Shown in pieces: positions 26,046 through 35,533 of a stretch of DNA of 64,000 nucleotides. The notes under the pieces are model-generated. The model had not been told where the DNA came from and made no database searches. It saw only the letters and a program-made list of their open reading frames with translations. A program made the translations under genes and the position numbers. How positions within the stretch are numbered: position 1 is the stretch's first letter; every line of letters begins with the position of its first letter. The stretch comes from Pararhizobium gei (GTDB lineage: Bacteria; Pseudomonadota; Alphaproteobacteria; Rhizobiales; Rhizobiaceae), in assembly GCF_029223885.1 (NCBI RefSeq), contig NZ_CP119410.1:207880-271879 (forward strand), in the 5' to 3' direction.

Positions 26046-29000
26046 ATGAGCAACGATCCCTTTACATCAGACATGTTCGGCTCGAGCGTGCTTTCGTCCG
26101 GCCCCGGGCTTGGCGTGACAGCGTTCGGCGGGTTCTCGCCTGATGCCGCCAATGACGACGATCCGGATCCCCTGCCGCCAGCACCTGCATCCGCCCTCCC
26201 CGTCGCTGCCACGCCTGTCCGGCGCGCAAGGCTTCGGGCAAACTTCTATCTCGACGGTGACCGCAAGCTGGCCGCCTCCTGGAAGGATCGCGCCCGCGCC
26301 AATGTCGCGGCGATACTCGTCGCCGACGGCATTGCCAAGCAGGAGCGGCCGGCGACGGCAAAGGAACAGGCGCAGTTGATCCGCTTCACCGGCTTCGGCG
26401 CCGGCGAACTGGCCAACGGTATCTTCCGTCGGCCAGGCGAGGTCGATTTCCGCCAGGGCTGGGACGATATTGGTTCTTCGCTCGAGACCGCGGTTTCTGA
26501 GACCGACTACGCGTCGCTTGCCCGCTGCACCCAATATGCGCATTTCACGCCGGAGTTCATCATCAGGGCAATCTGGACTGGGGTCCAGAAAATGGGCTGG
26601 CGCGGCGGCCGGGTGCTGGAACCTGGCATCGGCACGGGGCTGTTCCCGGCCCTGATGCCGGAGCCATATCGCGACGTCGCCTATGTGACCGGGATTGAAC
26701 TCGATCCGGTCACCGCTCGCATCGCCCGCCTGCTTCAGCCGAAGGCGCGGATCATCAATGGCGATTTTGCCCGCACGGATCTGGCTCCGATCTACGATCT
26801 CGCCATCGGCAATCCACCCTTCTCCGATCGCACCGTCCGCTCGGACCGCGCTTACCGATCGCTTGGCCTTCGTTTGCACGACTATTTCATCGCCCGGTCG
26901 ATTGACCTGCTGAAGCCCGGTGCGCTCGCCGCCTTCGTTACCTCGCATGGCACCATGGACAAGGCCGATACCACGGCACGGGAGCATATCGCCAAATCCG
27001 CCGACCTGATCGCAGCGATCCGCCTGCCCGAGGGCAGCTTCCGTCGCGACGCCGGCACGGATGTCGCCGTCGACATCCTGTTCTTCCGCAAGCGGAAGCC
27101 CGGAGAGCCGGAGGGAAATCAGCTGTGGCTCGATGTCGATGAGATCAGGCCGGCCACCGACGAAGAAGGCGCCATCAGGGTCAATCGCTGGTTTGGTCGG
27201 CATCCGGACTTCGTGCTCGGCACACACGCCCTGACCTCCGGCCCGTTCGGCGAGACCTACACATGCCGGCCCCGCGAAGGAGAGAATCTCGAAGCCGCCA
27301 TTGCCACTGCCATCGAGCTTCTGCCGGCCGATCTCTATGACGGCGAACCGACACTGATCGATATTGATCTGGAGGAAGAACTCGGCGAGATCGTCGATCT
27401 ACAGCCGAAGGGCGGGACTGTTCGCGAGGGCAGCTTCTTCCTCGACCGGTCGAAGGGCCTGATGCAGATGCTCGACGGATCGGCCGTGCCGGTCACCGTC
27501 CGCAAGGGTCGCTCAGGCGATGGAATCCCGGAAAAACACGTTCGGATCATCAGCAAGCTGATCCCGATTCGCGATGCAGTGCGCGAGGTCCTGAAGGCGC
27601 AGGAAGCCGATCGGCCATGGCGCGATCTCCAAATCCGATTGCGCATTGCCTGGTCGAGTTTTGTGCGCGATTTCGGGCCGATCAACCACACAGTCGTGTC
27701 CGTTCAAGAGGATATCGAGACCGGCGAGGTCAAGGAAACGCATCGCCAACCGAACCTCGCACCGTTCCGCGACGATCCCGATTGCTGGCTGGTCGCCTCG
27801 ATCGAGGACTACGATCTGGAGACGGACACGGCGAAACCGGGGCCGATTTTTTCCGAACGCGTGATTGCTCCGCCGGCCGCACCGACGATTACCTCACCTG
27901 CCGATGCGCTCGCCGTCGTGCTGAATGAACGAGGCCACGTCGATATCGACCATGTCGCCGAGCTGCTGCACAGCGATCCTGCTGATGTGGTCGACGCGCT
28001 GGGCGAGGCCATCTTCCGTGATCCGGCCGATGGATCGTGGAAGATGGCAGACGGATATCTTTCAGGGGCCGTCCGCACGAAGCTCGCCGCCGCGCAGGCA
28101 GCGGCCGAGCTCGACCCCGCCTATGAGCGCAATGTCCGCGCCCTCCAGGAGGTCCAGCCGGCTGATCTCCGGCCATCCGACATCACAGCCCGCCTCGGCG
28201 CACCTTGGATCCCGGCCGCCGATGTCGTCGCCTTCGTCAGGCAAAAGATGGAGGCGGAAATTCGCATCTACCACATGCCGGAGCTTGGGTCCTGGACGGT
28301 GGAGGCACGGCAGCTTGGTTACAGCGCTGCTGGCACATCGGAATGGGGAACGAGCCGCCGCCACGCCGGCGACCTGCTGTCTGACGCGCTGAATAGCCGG
28401 GTCCCTCAGATCTTCGACGTCTTTAAGGATGCCGACGGTGAGCGCCGGGTCCTCAATGTAGTCGATACGGAAGCCGCGCGCGACAAGCTCCAGAGGATCA
28501 AGCAGGCATTCCAGGACTGGGTCTGGACCGATCCGGATCGAACCGACCGGCTGGCCCGCGGCTACAATGACCGTTTCAACAACATCGCGCCGCGGAAATT
28601 CGACGGCTCCCACCTGAAACTCCCTGGCGCCTCTGGCGCCTTTGTTTTGTATGGGCACCAGAAACGCGGCATATGGCGGATCATCGCCGATGGCTCGACT
28701 TATCTTGCCCACGCCGTCGGCGCCGGTAAGACGATGACCATGGCGGCGGCCATCATGGAACAGCGGCGCCTTGGACTGATCGCCAAGGCCATGCTGGTCG
28801 TCCCCGGCCATTGCCTGGCGCAGGCGGCGCGCGAGTTTTTAGGCCTCTATCCGAATGCCCGCATTCTCGTCGCCGACGAGACCAATTTCACCAAGGACAA
28901 GCGCGCCCGCTATCTGTCGCGTGCGGCGACTGCAACGTGGGATGCGATCATCATCACGCATTCGGCGTTCCGATTTATCGCCGTGCCGTCTGCCTTTGAG

Positions 29001-31136
29001 CAGGAGATGATCCACGGCGAGTTGCAACTCTATGAGGATCTGCTGACCAAGGTCGACAGTGAGGATCGCGTTTCGCGCAAGCGCCTTGAGCGGCTGAAGG
29101 AAGGTTTGCAGGAGCGGCTCGAAGGTCTCGCTACCCGCAAGGATGATCTTCTCACCATCTCGGAAATCGGCGTCGATCAGATCGTCGTCGACGAGGCGCA
29201 GGAATTCCGCAAGCTCTCCTTTGCCACTAACATGTCGACGCTGAAGGGCATCGATCCAAATGGCTCGCAGCGCGCTTGGGATCTCTATGTCAAATCCCGC
29301 TACATCGAGATGCGGAACCCAGGCCGCGCGCTCGTGCTTGCCTCCGGCACGCCGATCACCAATACGCTTGGCGAGATGTTCTCCATCCAGCGCCTGCTCG
29401 GTCATGCGGCACTCTCTGAGCGAGGGCTGCACGAGTTCGATGCCTGGGCTTCCTGCTTCGGCGATACAACTACGGAATTGGAGATCCAGCCATCCGGCAA
29501 ATATAAGCCTGTCAGCCGCTTTGCTTCCTTCGTCAACGTGCCCGAACTTATCGCGATGTTCCGCTCGTTTGCCGATGTGGTGTTGCCGGATGACCTGCGG
29601 CAATACGTGAAGGTGCCCAACATCTCGACCGGCCGGCGGCAGATCATGACTGCCAAGCCGACGGCTTTGTTCAAGACCTATCAGCAGGCCCTCGGCAGCA
29701 GGATCAAGGCGATCGAGCAGCGCGAGGGTCCCGCCAAGCCCGGTGACGACATCCTGCTGTCCGTCATTACTGATGGGCGCCATGCGGCGATCGACCTGCG
29801 CTTCGTCATGCCGGCGGCCGACAACGAGGAGAATAACAAGCTCAATCTGCTCGTCCGCAATGCCCATCGGATATGGAAGGAAAGCGGGGAAGCCATCTAT
29901 CGGCGTCCCGATGGCAAGGATTTTGAGCTACCGGGCGCTGCCCAGATGATCTTTTCCGATCTCGGCACGATCAACGTCGAGAAGAGCCGAGGCTTCTCGG
30001 CATATCGGTTCATTCGCGACGAGCTGATCCGGCTCGGCGTGCCCTCCTCGCAAATCGCCTTCATGCAGGACTACAAGAAGACCGAAGCCAAGCAGCGACT
30101 GTTCGGCGATGTCAGGGCCGGCAAGGTTCGTTTCCTGATAGGCTCGTCTGAAACCATGGGCACGGGCGTCAACGCCCAGCTTCGGCTGAAGGCGCTCCAT
30201 CACCTGGATGTCCCATGGCTGCCGTCGCAGATCGAGCAGCGAGAAGGCCGGATCGTCCGCCAGGGCAACCAGCACGAGGAGGTCGATATCTTCGCCTATG
30301 CGACGGAAGCCTCGTTGGATGCCAGCATGTGGCAGAATAATGAGCGCAAAGCCCGGTTCATTGCCGCGGCCCTATCCGGCGACACCTCGATCAGGCGGCT
30401 GGAAGATGTCGGTGAAGGGGCTGCCAACCAGTTCGCGATGGCCAAGGCCATTGCCTCCGGTGACGAGCGCCTGATGCAGAAGGCCGGGCTTGAGGCCGAC
30501 ATTGCCCGGCTTGAGCGGCTGCGCGCTGCCCACGAGGACGATCAATACGCCGTCCGCCGGCAGATGCGCGATGCAGAGCGCGAAATCGAGGTCTCAACCC
30601 GGCGGATTGACGAAATCGGCCAGGACATCGCGCGGCGACAGTCGATCACCGGCGATGCCTTCACCATGACGGTGCTCGGTAAAGAACATGCCGAGCGCAA
30701 GGAAGCGGGCCAGGCGCTGATGAAGGAAATCCTCACGCTTCTGCAGCTTCAGCATGAGGGCGAGGTGCATCTTGCCACGATCGGCGGCTTCGATCTCGTC
30801 TATGAGGGGGAGCGGTTCGGCAAGGGCGACGGCTATCGCTATGAGACCCTGGTCCAGCGCACCGGGGGAGAGTATGGGATCGACCTTGCAATCACGGTCA
30901 CGCCGCTCGGCGCCATCTCACGGCTGGAGCACGGACTCGACGGCTTCGAGCAGGAACAGCTTCAGTATCGCCGGCGGTTGGAAGAGGCCGAGCGCCGGCT
31001 GGCCTCATACCGTTCCCGAGACGGAGGAGCGTTCGCGTTCGCTGACTACCTGAAGGAGAAAAGGCGCGAACTACGTGACATCGAAACTCAGCTGGCGGGC
31101 AGCCTCGGCAATGAGACCAACGCGCTGGCTGCATAG
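26046..31136 (+). CDS. Giant N6-adenine methylase-helicase (DarB-like)
   Basis: This predicted 1,696-residue protein has an N-terminal N6-adenine methyltransferase: motif I LEPGIGTG near residue 190 and motif IV IGNPPFSD near 254. An SF2 helicase follows, with HAVGAGKTMTMA (Walker A, about 888), VVDEAQEF (motif II, about 1048), LASGTPITNTLGEM (motif III) and IEQREGRIVRQGN (motif VI, about 1400). The last 200 residues are charged and helical, probably coiled coil. The layout resembles phage P1 DarB and similar plasmid or ICE proteins that shield DNA from restriction. AAGGAG supports the chosen ATG. The role is inferred from architecture. Confidence 0.88.
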   Translation: MSNDPFTSDMFGSSVLSSGPGLGVTAFGGFSPDAANDDDPDPLPPAPASALPVAATPVRRARLRANFYLDGDRKLAASWKDRARANVAAILVADGIAKQERPATAKEQAQLIRFTGFGAGELANGIFRRPGEVDFRQGWDDIGSSLETAVSETDYASLARCTQYAHFTPEFIIRAIWTGVQKMGWRGGRVLEPGIGTGLFPALMPEPYRDVAYVTGIELDPVTARIARLLQPKARIINGDFARTDLAPIYDLAIGNPPFSDRTVRSDRAYRSLGLRLHDYFIARSIDLLKPGALAAFVTSHGTMDKADTTAREHIAKSADLIAAIRLPEGSFRRDAGTDVAVDILFFRKRKPGEPEGNQLWLDVDEIRPATDEEGAIRVNRWFGRHPDFVLGTHALTSGPFGETYTCRPREGENLEAAIATAIELLPADLYDGEPTLIDIDLEEELGEIVDLQPKGGTVREGSFFLDRSKGLMQMLDGSAVPVTVRKGRSGDGIPEKHVRIISKLIPIRDAVREVLKAQEADRPWRDLQIRLRIAWSSFVRDFGPINHTVVSVQEDIETGEVKETHRQPNLAPFRDDPDCWLVASIEDYDLETDTAKPGPIFSERVIAPPAAPTITSPADALAVVLNERGHVDIDHVAELLHSDPADVVDALGEAIFRDPADGSWKMADGYLSGAVRTKLAAAQAAAELDPAYERNVRALQEVQPADLRPSDITARLGAPWIPAADVVAFVRQKMEAEIRIYHMPELGSWTVEARQLGYSAAGTSEWGTSRRHAGDLLSDALNSRVPQIFDVFKDADGERRVLNVVDTEAARDKLQRIKQAFQDWVWTDPDRTDRLARGYNDRFNNIAPRKFDGSHLKLPGASGAFVLYGHQKRGIWRIIADGSTYLAHAVGAGKTMTMAAAIMEQRRLGLIAKAMLVVPGHCLAQAAREFLGLYPNARILVADETNFTKDKRARYLSRAATATWDAIIITHSAFRFIAVPSAFEQEMIHGELQLYEDLLTKVDSEDRVSRKRLERLKEGLQERLEGLATRKDDLLTISEIGVDQIVVDEAQEFRKLSFATNMSTLKGIDPNGSQRAWDLYVKSRYIEMRNPGRALVLASGTPITNTLGEMFSIQRLLGHAALSERGLHEFDAWASCFGDTTTELEIQPSGKYKPVSRFASFVNVPELIAMFRSFADVVLPDDLRQYVKVPNISTGRRQIMTAKPTALFKTYQQALGSRIKAIEQREGPAKPGDDILLSVITDGRHAAIDLRFVMPAADNEENNKLNLLVRNAHRIWKESGEAIYRRPDGKDFELPGAAQMIFSDLGTINVEKSRGFSAYRFIRDELIRLGVPSSQIAFMQDYKKTEAKQRLFGDVRAGKVRFLIGSSETMGTGVNAQLRLKALHHLDVPWLPSQIEQREGRIVRQGNQHEEVDIFAYATEASLDASMWQNNERKARFIAAALSGDTSIRRLEDVGEGAANQFAMAKAIASGDERLMQKAGLEADIARLERLRAAHEDDQYAVRRQMRDAEREIEVSTRRIDEIGQDIARRQSITGDAFTMTVLGKEHAERKEAGQALMKEILTLLQLQHEGEVHLATIGGFDLVYEGERFGKGDGYRYETLVQRTGGEYGIDLAITVTPLGAISRLEHGLDGFEQEQLQYRRRLEEAERRLASYRSRDGGAFAFADYLKEKRRELRDIETQLAGSLGNETNALAA

Positions 31137-31312
31137 CTGTATTGCACAATAAATGTTTTCCGATTGGCCAAAAATCAGGCATAAAGCCTACAGCTGATGC
31201 ATATGGCGGTCTCCTCCCAGTTCCGCCGCAGCAGCTGTTCCCCTCTGGAGGTCAAAGATCTCCACACTTTATGGGCCGCGGTTTACTCCGTCGGCCCTTT
31301 TTTCTTGCCGTC
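31137..31312. other. Short gap after the methylase-helicase gene
   Basis: About 175 bp between converging genes, with no supported coding sequence. It is AT-richer just after the stop (GCACAATAAATGTTTTCC). No clear terminator hairpin with a T-run is visible, apart from a short GCCAAAAATCAGGC-type dyad near 31168. Confidence 0.35.
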
Positions 31313-31859
31313 TTATTGTGGCCACGTCATTTGCCACAAGACCGATGCGACGTACGAGCCCAGTACACCAGGCAAGACGGCGATACCGCGCTCTGCCCAC
31401 CGTTGCGCTTTCGTCGGTACTCCCAGCGCTTTTCGGGCTGCTTCCGTCTCAATAGCTTTCAACGCCTCAAGTGCCTGCGCTTCTGTAATCAAAGTCGACT
31501 TTTGATCGTTCGCAGCTGCTATCGCTGTCGCAAGCATCGAAAGCTCTGCCTTGTTCCTGTCGGCTTGGATCCCCAGTTCGTCAATAGCCTCAAGCGCCTC
31601 GCGCATGTTTTGTCGGGCGGCGTCGATTTTCTTCAATCGCTCATCGACTGTTTCGCGTGACTGGCCTACCGCGATCGATAGATCGAAGGGCCCGAGCTTC
31701 GCTTTGATGCCAAGATCTCAGTAACGAGATGCTTGCGCCACGCAGTGCGTCTAGCACCTCCCCCAGGATCACGCCGCTTATCTGCGCCTGGCCTTGAGGC
31801 TTCATGTTCCAACGAGGCCCAAGGCCTCTGGCCTCTCCCGGTTTGTCTTTTTCGTCCAT
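31313..31859 (-). pseudogene. Coiled-coil protein with C-terminal membrane anchor, frameshifted
   Basis: Two adjoining frames make one plausible protein of about 180 residues. The first part (MDEKDKPGEARGLGPRWNMKPQGQ ... GEVLDALRGASISLL) runs into an alternative frame near base 31710-31718. The second part continues DLGIKAKLGPFDLSIAVGQSRETVDERLKKID, then a long heptad-like coiled coil, and ends with a hydrophobic segment (GIAVLPGVLGSYVASVLWQM). The downstream frame has a TGA directly before DLG and no good start, so it was not an independent gene. The shift corresponds to one extra base, or two missing. Function unknown. Confidence 0.6.
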
Positions 31860-32216
31860 CTTTCCCCCTCGGTCCGAACGATCGGTTTCGAACCATGCGC
31901 CGCAACGACATTCGATTAAGCTGAAAGAAGCTTGGCCTGCAATGAAAAGGAGGAGAGTTGCAGGGAAGAATAGATCAAGAAAGCGCTCGCCGATCGGTCC
32001 TCCTGCCGACGCGTACGCTCAACCGCCGCCTGCGCTATCCCGGCCACTCGTTCTTCGCAGGGCTGTCAGCCCCGCTTGTCCTTCGCAGCAGGGATGCTCG
32101 GCCGCAGTTGCGTCAGTCCGGCCGTTCGGCGGTCCGGGAGGTGTCTTCGAGAACAATGAAGACAGGAAGGGCTGGCATGGCGCTGGTCCGGAACTCTCTA
32201 GACAAGGACAAATCCC
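31860..32216. other. Leader region before the ParB-like gene
   Basis: About 357 bp without a supported gene. It is GC-rich and contains several short dyads, for example CAGGGCTGTCAGCCCCG near 32057 and GGCCG/CGGCC around 32100-32120. A weak ribosome-binding site AAGGA precedes the ATG at 32217. Promoters for the diverging coiled-coil gene and the ParB-like gene must lie here. No tra box was found. Confidence 0.35.
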
Positions 32217-33968
32217 ATGCAGATCATGAAGGTTGACCCGCGCGCTCTGAAGGAAAACCCCGACCGGATGCGCCAGTCGAAGTCCTCGCCGCAGGCCGAT
32301 GCGCTGATGCTGGCGACGATCAAGGCCGTCGGCATCGTCCAGCCGCCGGTGGTCGCGCCGGAAACAGATGGTGGAAACGGCTACATCATCGACGCTGGGC
32401 ATCGTCGGGTGCGCCTCGCCATCGCGGCCGGTCTCGAAGAAATCGAAATCCTCGTCGTTGATGCAGCCAACGACAATGGCGCGATGCGTTCCATGGTCGA
32501 GAACAGCGTTCGCGAGGCTCTTAATCCCGTCGATCAATGGCGCGGCATCGAACGGCTCGTTGCTCTCGGCTGGACCGAGGAGGCGATCGCCGTCGCTCTC
32601 GCCCTCCCCGTTCGCCAGATCCGCAAGCTGCGCCTGCTGGCCAATGTCCTGCCAGCTATGCTGGAGCAGATGGCGCTGGGCGACATGCCGTCCGAGCAGC
32701 AGTTGCGGACCATCGCAGCGGCGGGCCAGGTCGAACAGAAGGAGGTCTGGAAAGCGCACAAGCCCAAGAAGGGTGATACGGCGCCATGGTGGCAGATCGC
32801 CAATGCGCTGACGAAAAAGCGCATGTATGCCAGGGACGCGAGCTTCGGTGACGATCTGGCTCAGGCCTACGGCATCGAATGGGTGGAGGATCTCTTCGCA
32901 CCGGCCGACGAGGACGGCCGCTACACCACCAATGTCGAAGGTTTTCTTGGCGCCCAGCACGAATGGATGACGAGCAACCTGCCGAAGCGCGGCGCGATCG
33001 TCGAGGTCAACAGCTGGGGCCAGCCGGAACTGCCGAAGAAGGGATCCCAAGTTTACGGCAAGCCGTCCAAGTCCGACCATACGGCGCTCTACCTCGATCG
33101 TGACGGCAAGGTCCAGACGGTGCATTACCGCATGCCCGAGGCGGCGAAGCCGAAGGGTGCTGTTGGCGACGGATCGGTCACTGGCGGCGATGACACCGAC
33201 GCTGTCGCCACGCCGAAAGCCCGGCCCGACGTCACCCAGAAGGGCCACGACATGATCGGCGATTTCCGCACTGATGCCCTGCACGATGCGCTCGGTCGCG
33301 CGCCGATCGAGGATGATATGCTGATGGCGCTGATGGTCCTGGCGTTCGCCGGCCAGAATGTCCGCATCGACTCCGGCGCAGATGGCACCTTCTACGGCGG
33401 CAAGCGCTTCTCGCGTCATGCCGTCGGACTGTTTGACGAGCATGGCAGGCTCGCCTTCGATCAGGACACGCTTCGGGTCGCCGCCCGCTCGGTGCTGATC
33501 GACGTCCTCTCGTGCCGGCGTGGCATGTCGAACAGCGGCATGGTCGCGCGCATCGCCGGCGAGGCGATCGGCGCCGACGCGTTCCTGCCAAACATGGGCT
33601 CGGAAGATTTCCTCTTGTGCTTGTCGCGCCAGGCACTGGAAGCCTCTTGCGCTGAGGCATCGATCCAGCCGCGCCCGAAGGTCCGCGAGACGCGTACAGC
33701 GCTCGTCGAGCATTTCGCAACTAAGCACTTTGTCCATCCGTCGGGTCGCTTCGCACCGCCGGCTGACGAACTGCTCGACTGGATCCAGGCAGGTTCTGCC
33801 ACAGATGTCGTCGGCGCCGGGTCGCGCGACGACGGCCGCGCTGATGATCCCGCTGAGGACCAGGATGGGGAGAACGACAACGATATGGAACGGGAAGGCA
33901 TGCAGGGGGCAGACCGTCCCGATGACGCTGAGCTTGACGAGGACTTCGATCAGAGGGCCGCAGCATGA
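32217..33968 (+). CDS. ParB/Spo0J-like nuclease-domain DNA-binding protein
   Basis: This 583-residue protein has an N-terminal ParB-like domain: IDAGHRRVRLAIAAGL (the ParB box II GxRR pattern, here GHRRV), then VENSVREALNPVDQWRGIERLVALGWTEEAIAVALAL with a helix-turn-helix and QIRKLRLLANVLP. The middle and C-terminal parts (RGAIVEVNSWGQ; ETRTALVEHFATK) are not from plasmid-partition ParB. The end is very acidic. ParB-domain proteins of this size on conjugative plasmids are thought to act in DNA protection or establishment rather than partition. There is no parA next to it. It overlaps the next gene by ATGA. Confidence 0.8.
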   Translation: MQIMKVDPRALKENPDRMRQSKSSPQADALMLATIKAVGIVQPPVVAPETDGGNGYIIDAGHRRVRLAIAAGLEEIEILVVDAANDNGAMRSMVENSVREALNPVDQWRGIERLVALGWTEEAIAVALALPVRQIRKLRLLANVLPAMLEQMALGDMPSEQQLRTIAAAGQVEQKEVWKAHKPKKGDTAPWWQIANALTKKRMYARDASFGDDLAQAYGIEWVEDLFAPADEDGRYTTNVEGFLGAQHEWMTSNLPKRGAIVEVNSWGQPELPKKGSQVYGKPSKSDHTALYLDRDGKVQTVHYRMPEAAKPKGAVGDGSVTGGDDTDAVATPKARPDVTQKGHDMIGDFRTDALHDALGRAPIEDDMLMALMVLAFAGQNVRIDSGADGTFYGGKRFSRHAVGLFDEHGRLAFDQDTLRVAARSVLIDVLSCRRGMSNSGMVARIAGEAIGADAFLPNMGSEDFLLCLSRQALEASCAEASIQPRPKVRETRTALVEHFATKHFVHPSGRFAPPADELLDWIQAGSATDVVGAGSRDDGRADDPAEDQDGENDNDMEREGMQGADRPDDAELDEDFDQRAAA

Positions 33969-34842
33969 CTGCCGCCCTCGATTCGAACATGACAGCATCC
34001 ACCCCCGATCTTCGGGGGTGGAGTTTGCCACCAGCGCGGACGGTCTACCCGTGGCCCGCATCGGTGACCTAGTCCTTGGCATGATCACATCACCCAGCGG
34101 CTATGCTTTTGTTGCAAGCGCCGGTGCGATCCGTCGGCCACTCGCCGATCTGACGCGGGCAGATTTCATCGGGCAGGACGGCCGGGTTGCCGATGAGGCC
34201 GAGTTCCGGGCGCGCGTTGCCGAGACTGCTGGTCACAAACGCGATGTGGCCAAGCTGCACCGCGTGCAAACCCGCATGTCGGTAAGCACACCATGGGGCG
34301 GATCGCAGACGGCGGTTGTCTATGCCGAGGGCGTCGTCGCTCACATGACATCAGGGCATGGCGGTTTCCATCTGTCGACAGAGCGCAATGCCAAGGTCCA
34401 TCCGCTGCTGCGCAAGGATATGCCCTGGTACGAGGAAGACTGCGAATGGGCGATCGTCGCGGTAAGTTTCCCGGACCTCTTCACCGCCTACGAGCGGTCA
34501 ACGGCAGAAAAGATCATCCGCAATACCTGGCCCGACGCCTGGGAGAAAATCCATGGCCGCTCGCTCGCCGAGGGAGAGAGCTGGGCCAAGGATCGCCGTG
34601 TGTTCGATCAACGCTATGCGGCGGACTACATCGTTATGTCGGCAATCTTGTCCGATCAGCGCCCCGGCATGACGGAGGTCGTGGCGAAGATCGGCGGTGG
34701 TGAAGAACGCCGCTTTCTGGTGGCAAGCGACGAATATGCGGTGCGGGGGCGGTTCGGCTTCGTCATCGATCTCGCTCGTCACGCTGAATATGATGGCCCC
34801 TCCTCCCTCATTGGCTGGCGAAGCCGGGGGGATGGGTCATGA
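33965..34842 (+). pseudogene. DUF7007-like protein, reading frame broken near the N-terminus
   Basis: The ATG overlaps the ParB-like stop (ATGA) and gives MTAALDSNMTASTPDLRG before the frame is lost. The rest lies in another frame (VEFATSADGLPVARIGDLVLG ... LARHAEYDGPSSLIGWRSRGDGS). Adding one G to the five-G run at 34014-34018 joins the two into about 292 residues. Without it, translation could restart at GTG 34018, GTG 34051 or ATG 34081. The C-terminal part is conserved-looking (FHLSTERNAKVHPLLRKDMPWYEEDCEWAIVAVSFP) and ends ATGA-coupled to the next gene. I am unsure of the family name; function unknown. Confidence 0.6.
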
Positions 34843-35150
34843 TCGACATCCGCCTCTCGAGGCCGCTGGCGAAAGCAATCGGCGCCCGGCGCGAGACCCA
34901 GCGGCATCTCGATTGTCTGACTCGCCAGATTGCGGCGCGCGCCGGAAGACAGGCGACCACAGTGAAGGTCCGGAGCCGCGCGCGGCGCCGGTCCAGTCCC
35001 CGTCTCTACCATCGGGAGATCGTCGACCGCCTTGCCTTCGAGCGCTGGGTCGAACTCGACATGATCGCCTGCAGGCTGGCGATGCAGGAGCAGGTCATCG
35101 GGGCGTTCCAGCATCGCGACCGCGAGCCTGTGCTGCATCCGGCGATATAG
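34839..35150 (+). CDS. Small basic hypothetical protein
   Basis: This predicted 103-residue, Arg-rich protein (LTRQIAARAGRQATTVKVRSRARRRSSPR) overlaps the upstream gene by ATGA, suggesting coupled translation. No domain was recognised. Basic charge and its place in a DNA-protection gene set would fit nucleic-acid binding, but that is only inference. Codon use matches its neighbours. Confidence 0.6.
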   Translation: MIDIRLSRPLAKAIGARRETQRHLDCLTRQIAARAGRQATTVKVRSRARRRSSPRLYHREIVDRLAFERWVELDMIACRLAMQEQVIGAFQHRDREPVLHPAI

Positions 35151-35533
35151 GAGGACCCGAGGCGAAAGGACCTGGCGATGTCCTACCCGGCTGCGATGTC
35201 ATCGTCATGGTGGGCTTGGCCATGTCTATCGCTTGCCTTGGGATTGATATCGGACTCGTGGCGGACTGCCCTTCTTGTTCGCTGCGGTCTGAACCGGCGG
35301 CCGGTCGTTTCAAGGCCGCTTGCGCGCCGCGGGGCGGCCGATCCAGCCTCTCTGCGCGAGGGCAGGCTCGCGGTCTGCTCAGGTCAAGACCTGCTGGCCC
35401 GCAACCCTGCCCTGCTGGCTCAGCCGGATCGGACCTGTGAAGCCACCCGTCCCTTGCCGGTTCTTGGTCGTCCGCATCGAAGGGCAGACCGGCACGGGCC
35501 GGTACCGCTTCGGAAGCCAAGGAAGGAACAGAC
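35151..35533. other. GC-rich, hairpin-rich leader with no gene
   Basis: About 380 bp without a supported coding sequence. It contains short perfect hairpins, for example CAGGTC-AA-GACCTG near 35383-35396 and GGCCGC/GCGGCC pairs near 35320-35340. AAGGAAGGAA precedes the next ATG. Long structured leaders of this kind precede several genes in this region. Confidence 0.4.

Noticed and set aside
26067..27227. 386-codon minus-strand frame inside the methylase-helicase gene
   Set aside because: Shadow of the methyltransferase domain; composition typical of an antisense frame.
32217..33968. ParB-like gene as plasmid partition parB
   Set aside because: No parA neighbour, no parS-like repeats and an unusual large C-terminus; a partition role is not supported.
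32019..34088. 689-codon open frame on the minus strand
   Set aside because: It lies opposite the ParB-like gene, which has clear domains; the product is Arg/His/Asp-rich without motifs, as expected for an antisense shadow in GC-rich DNA.
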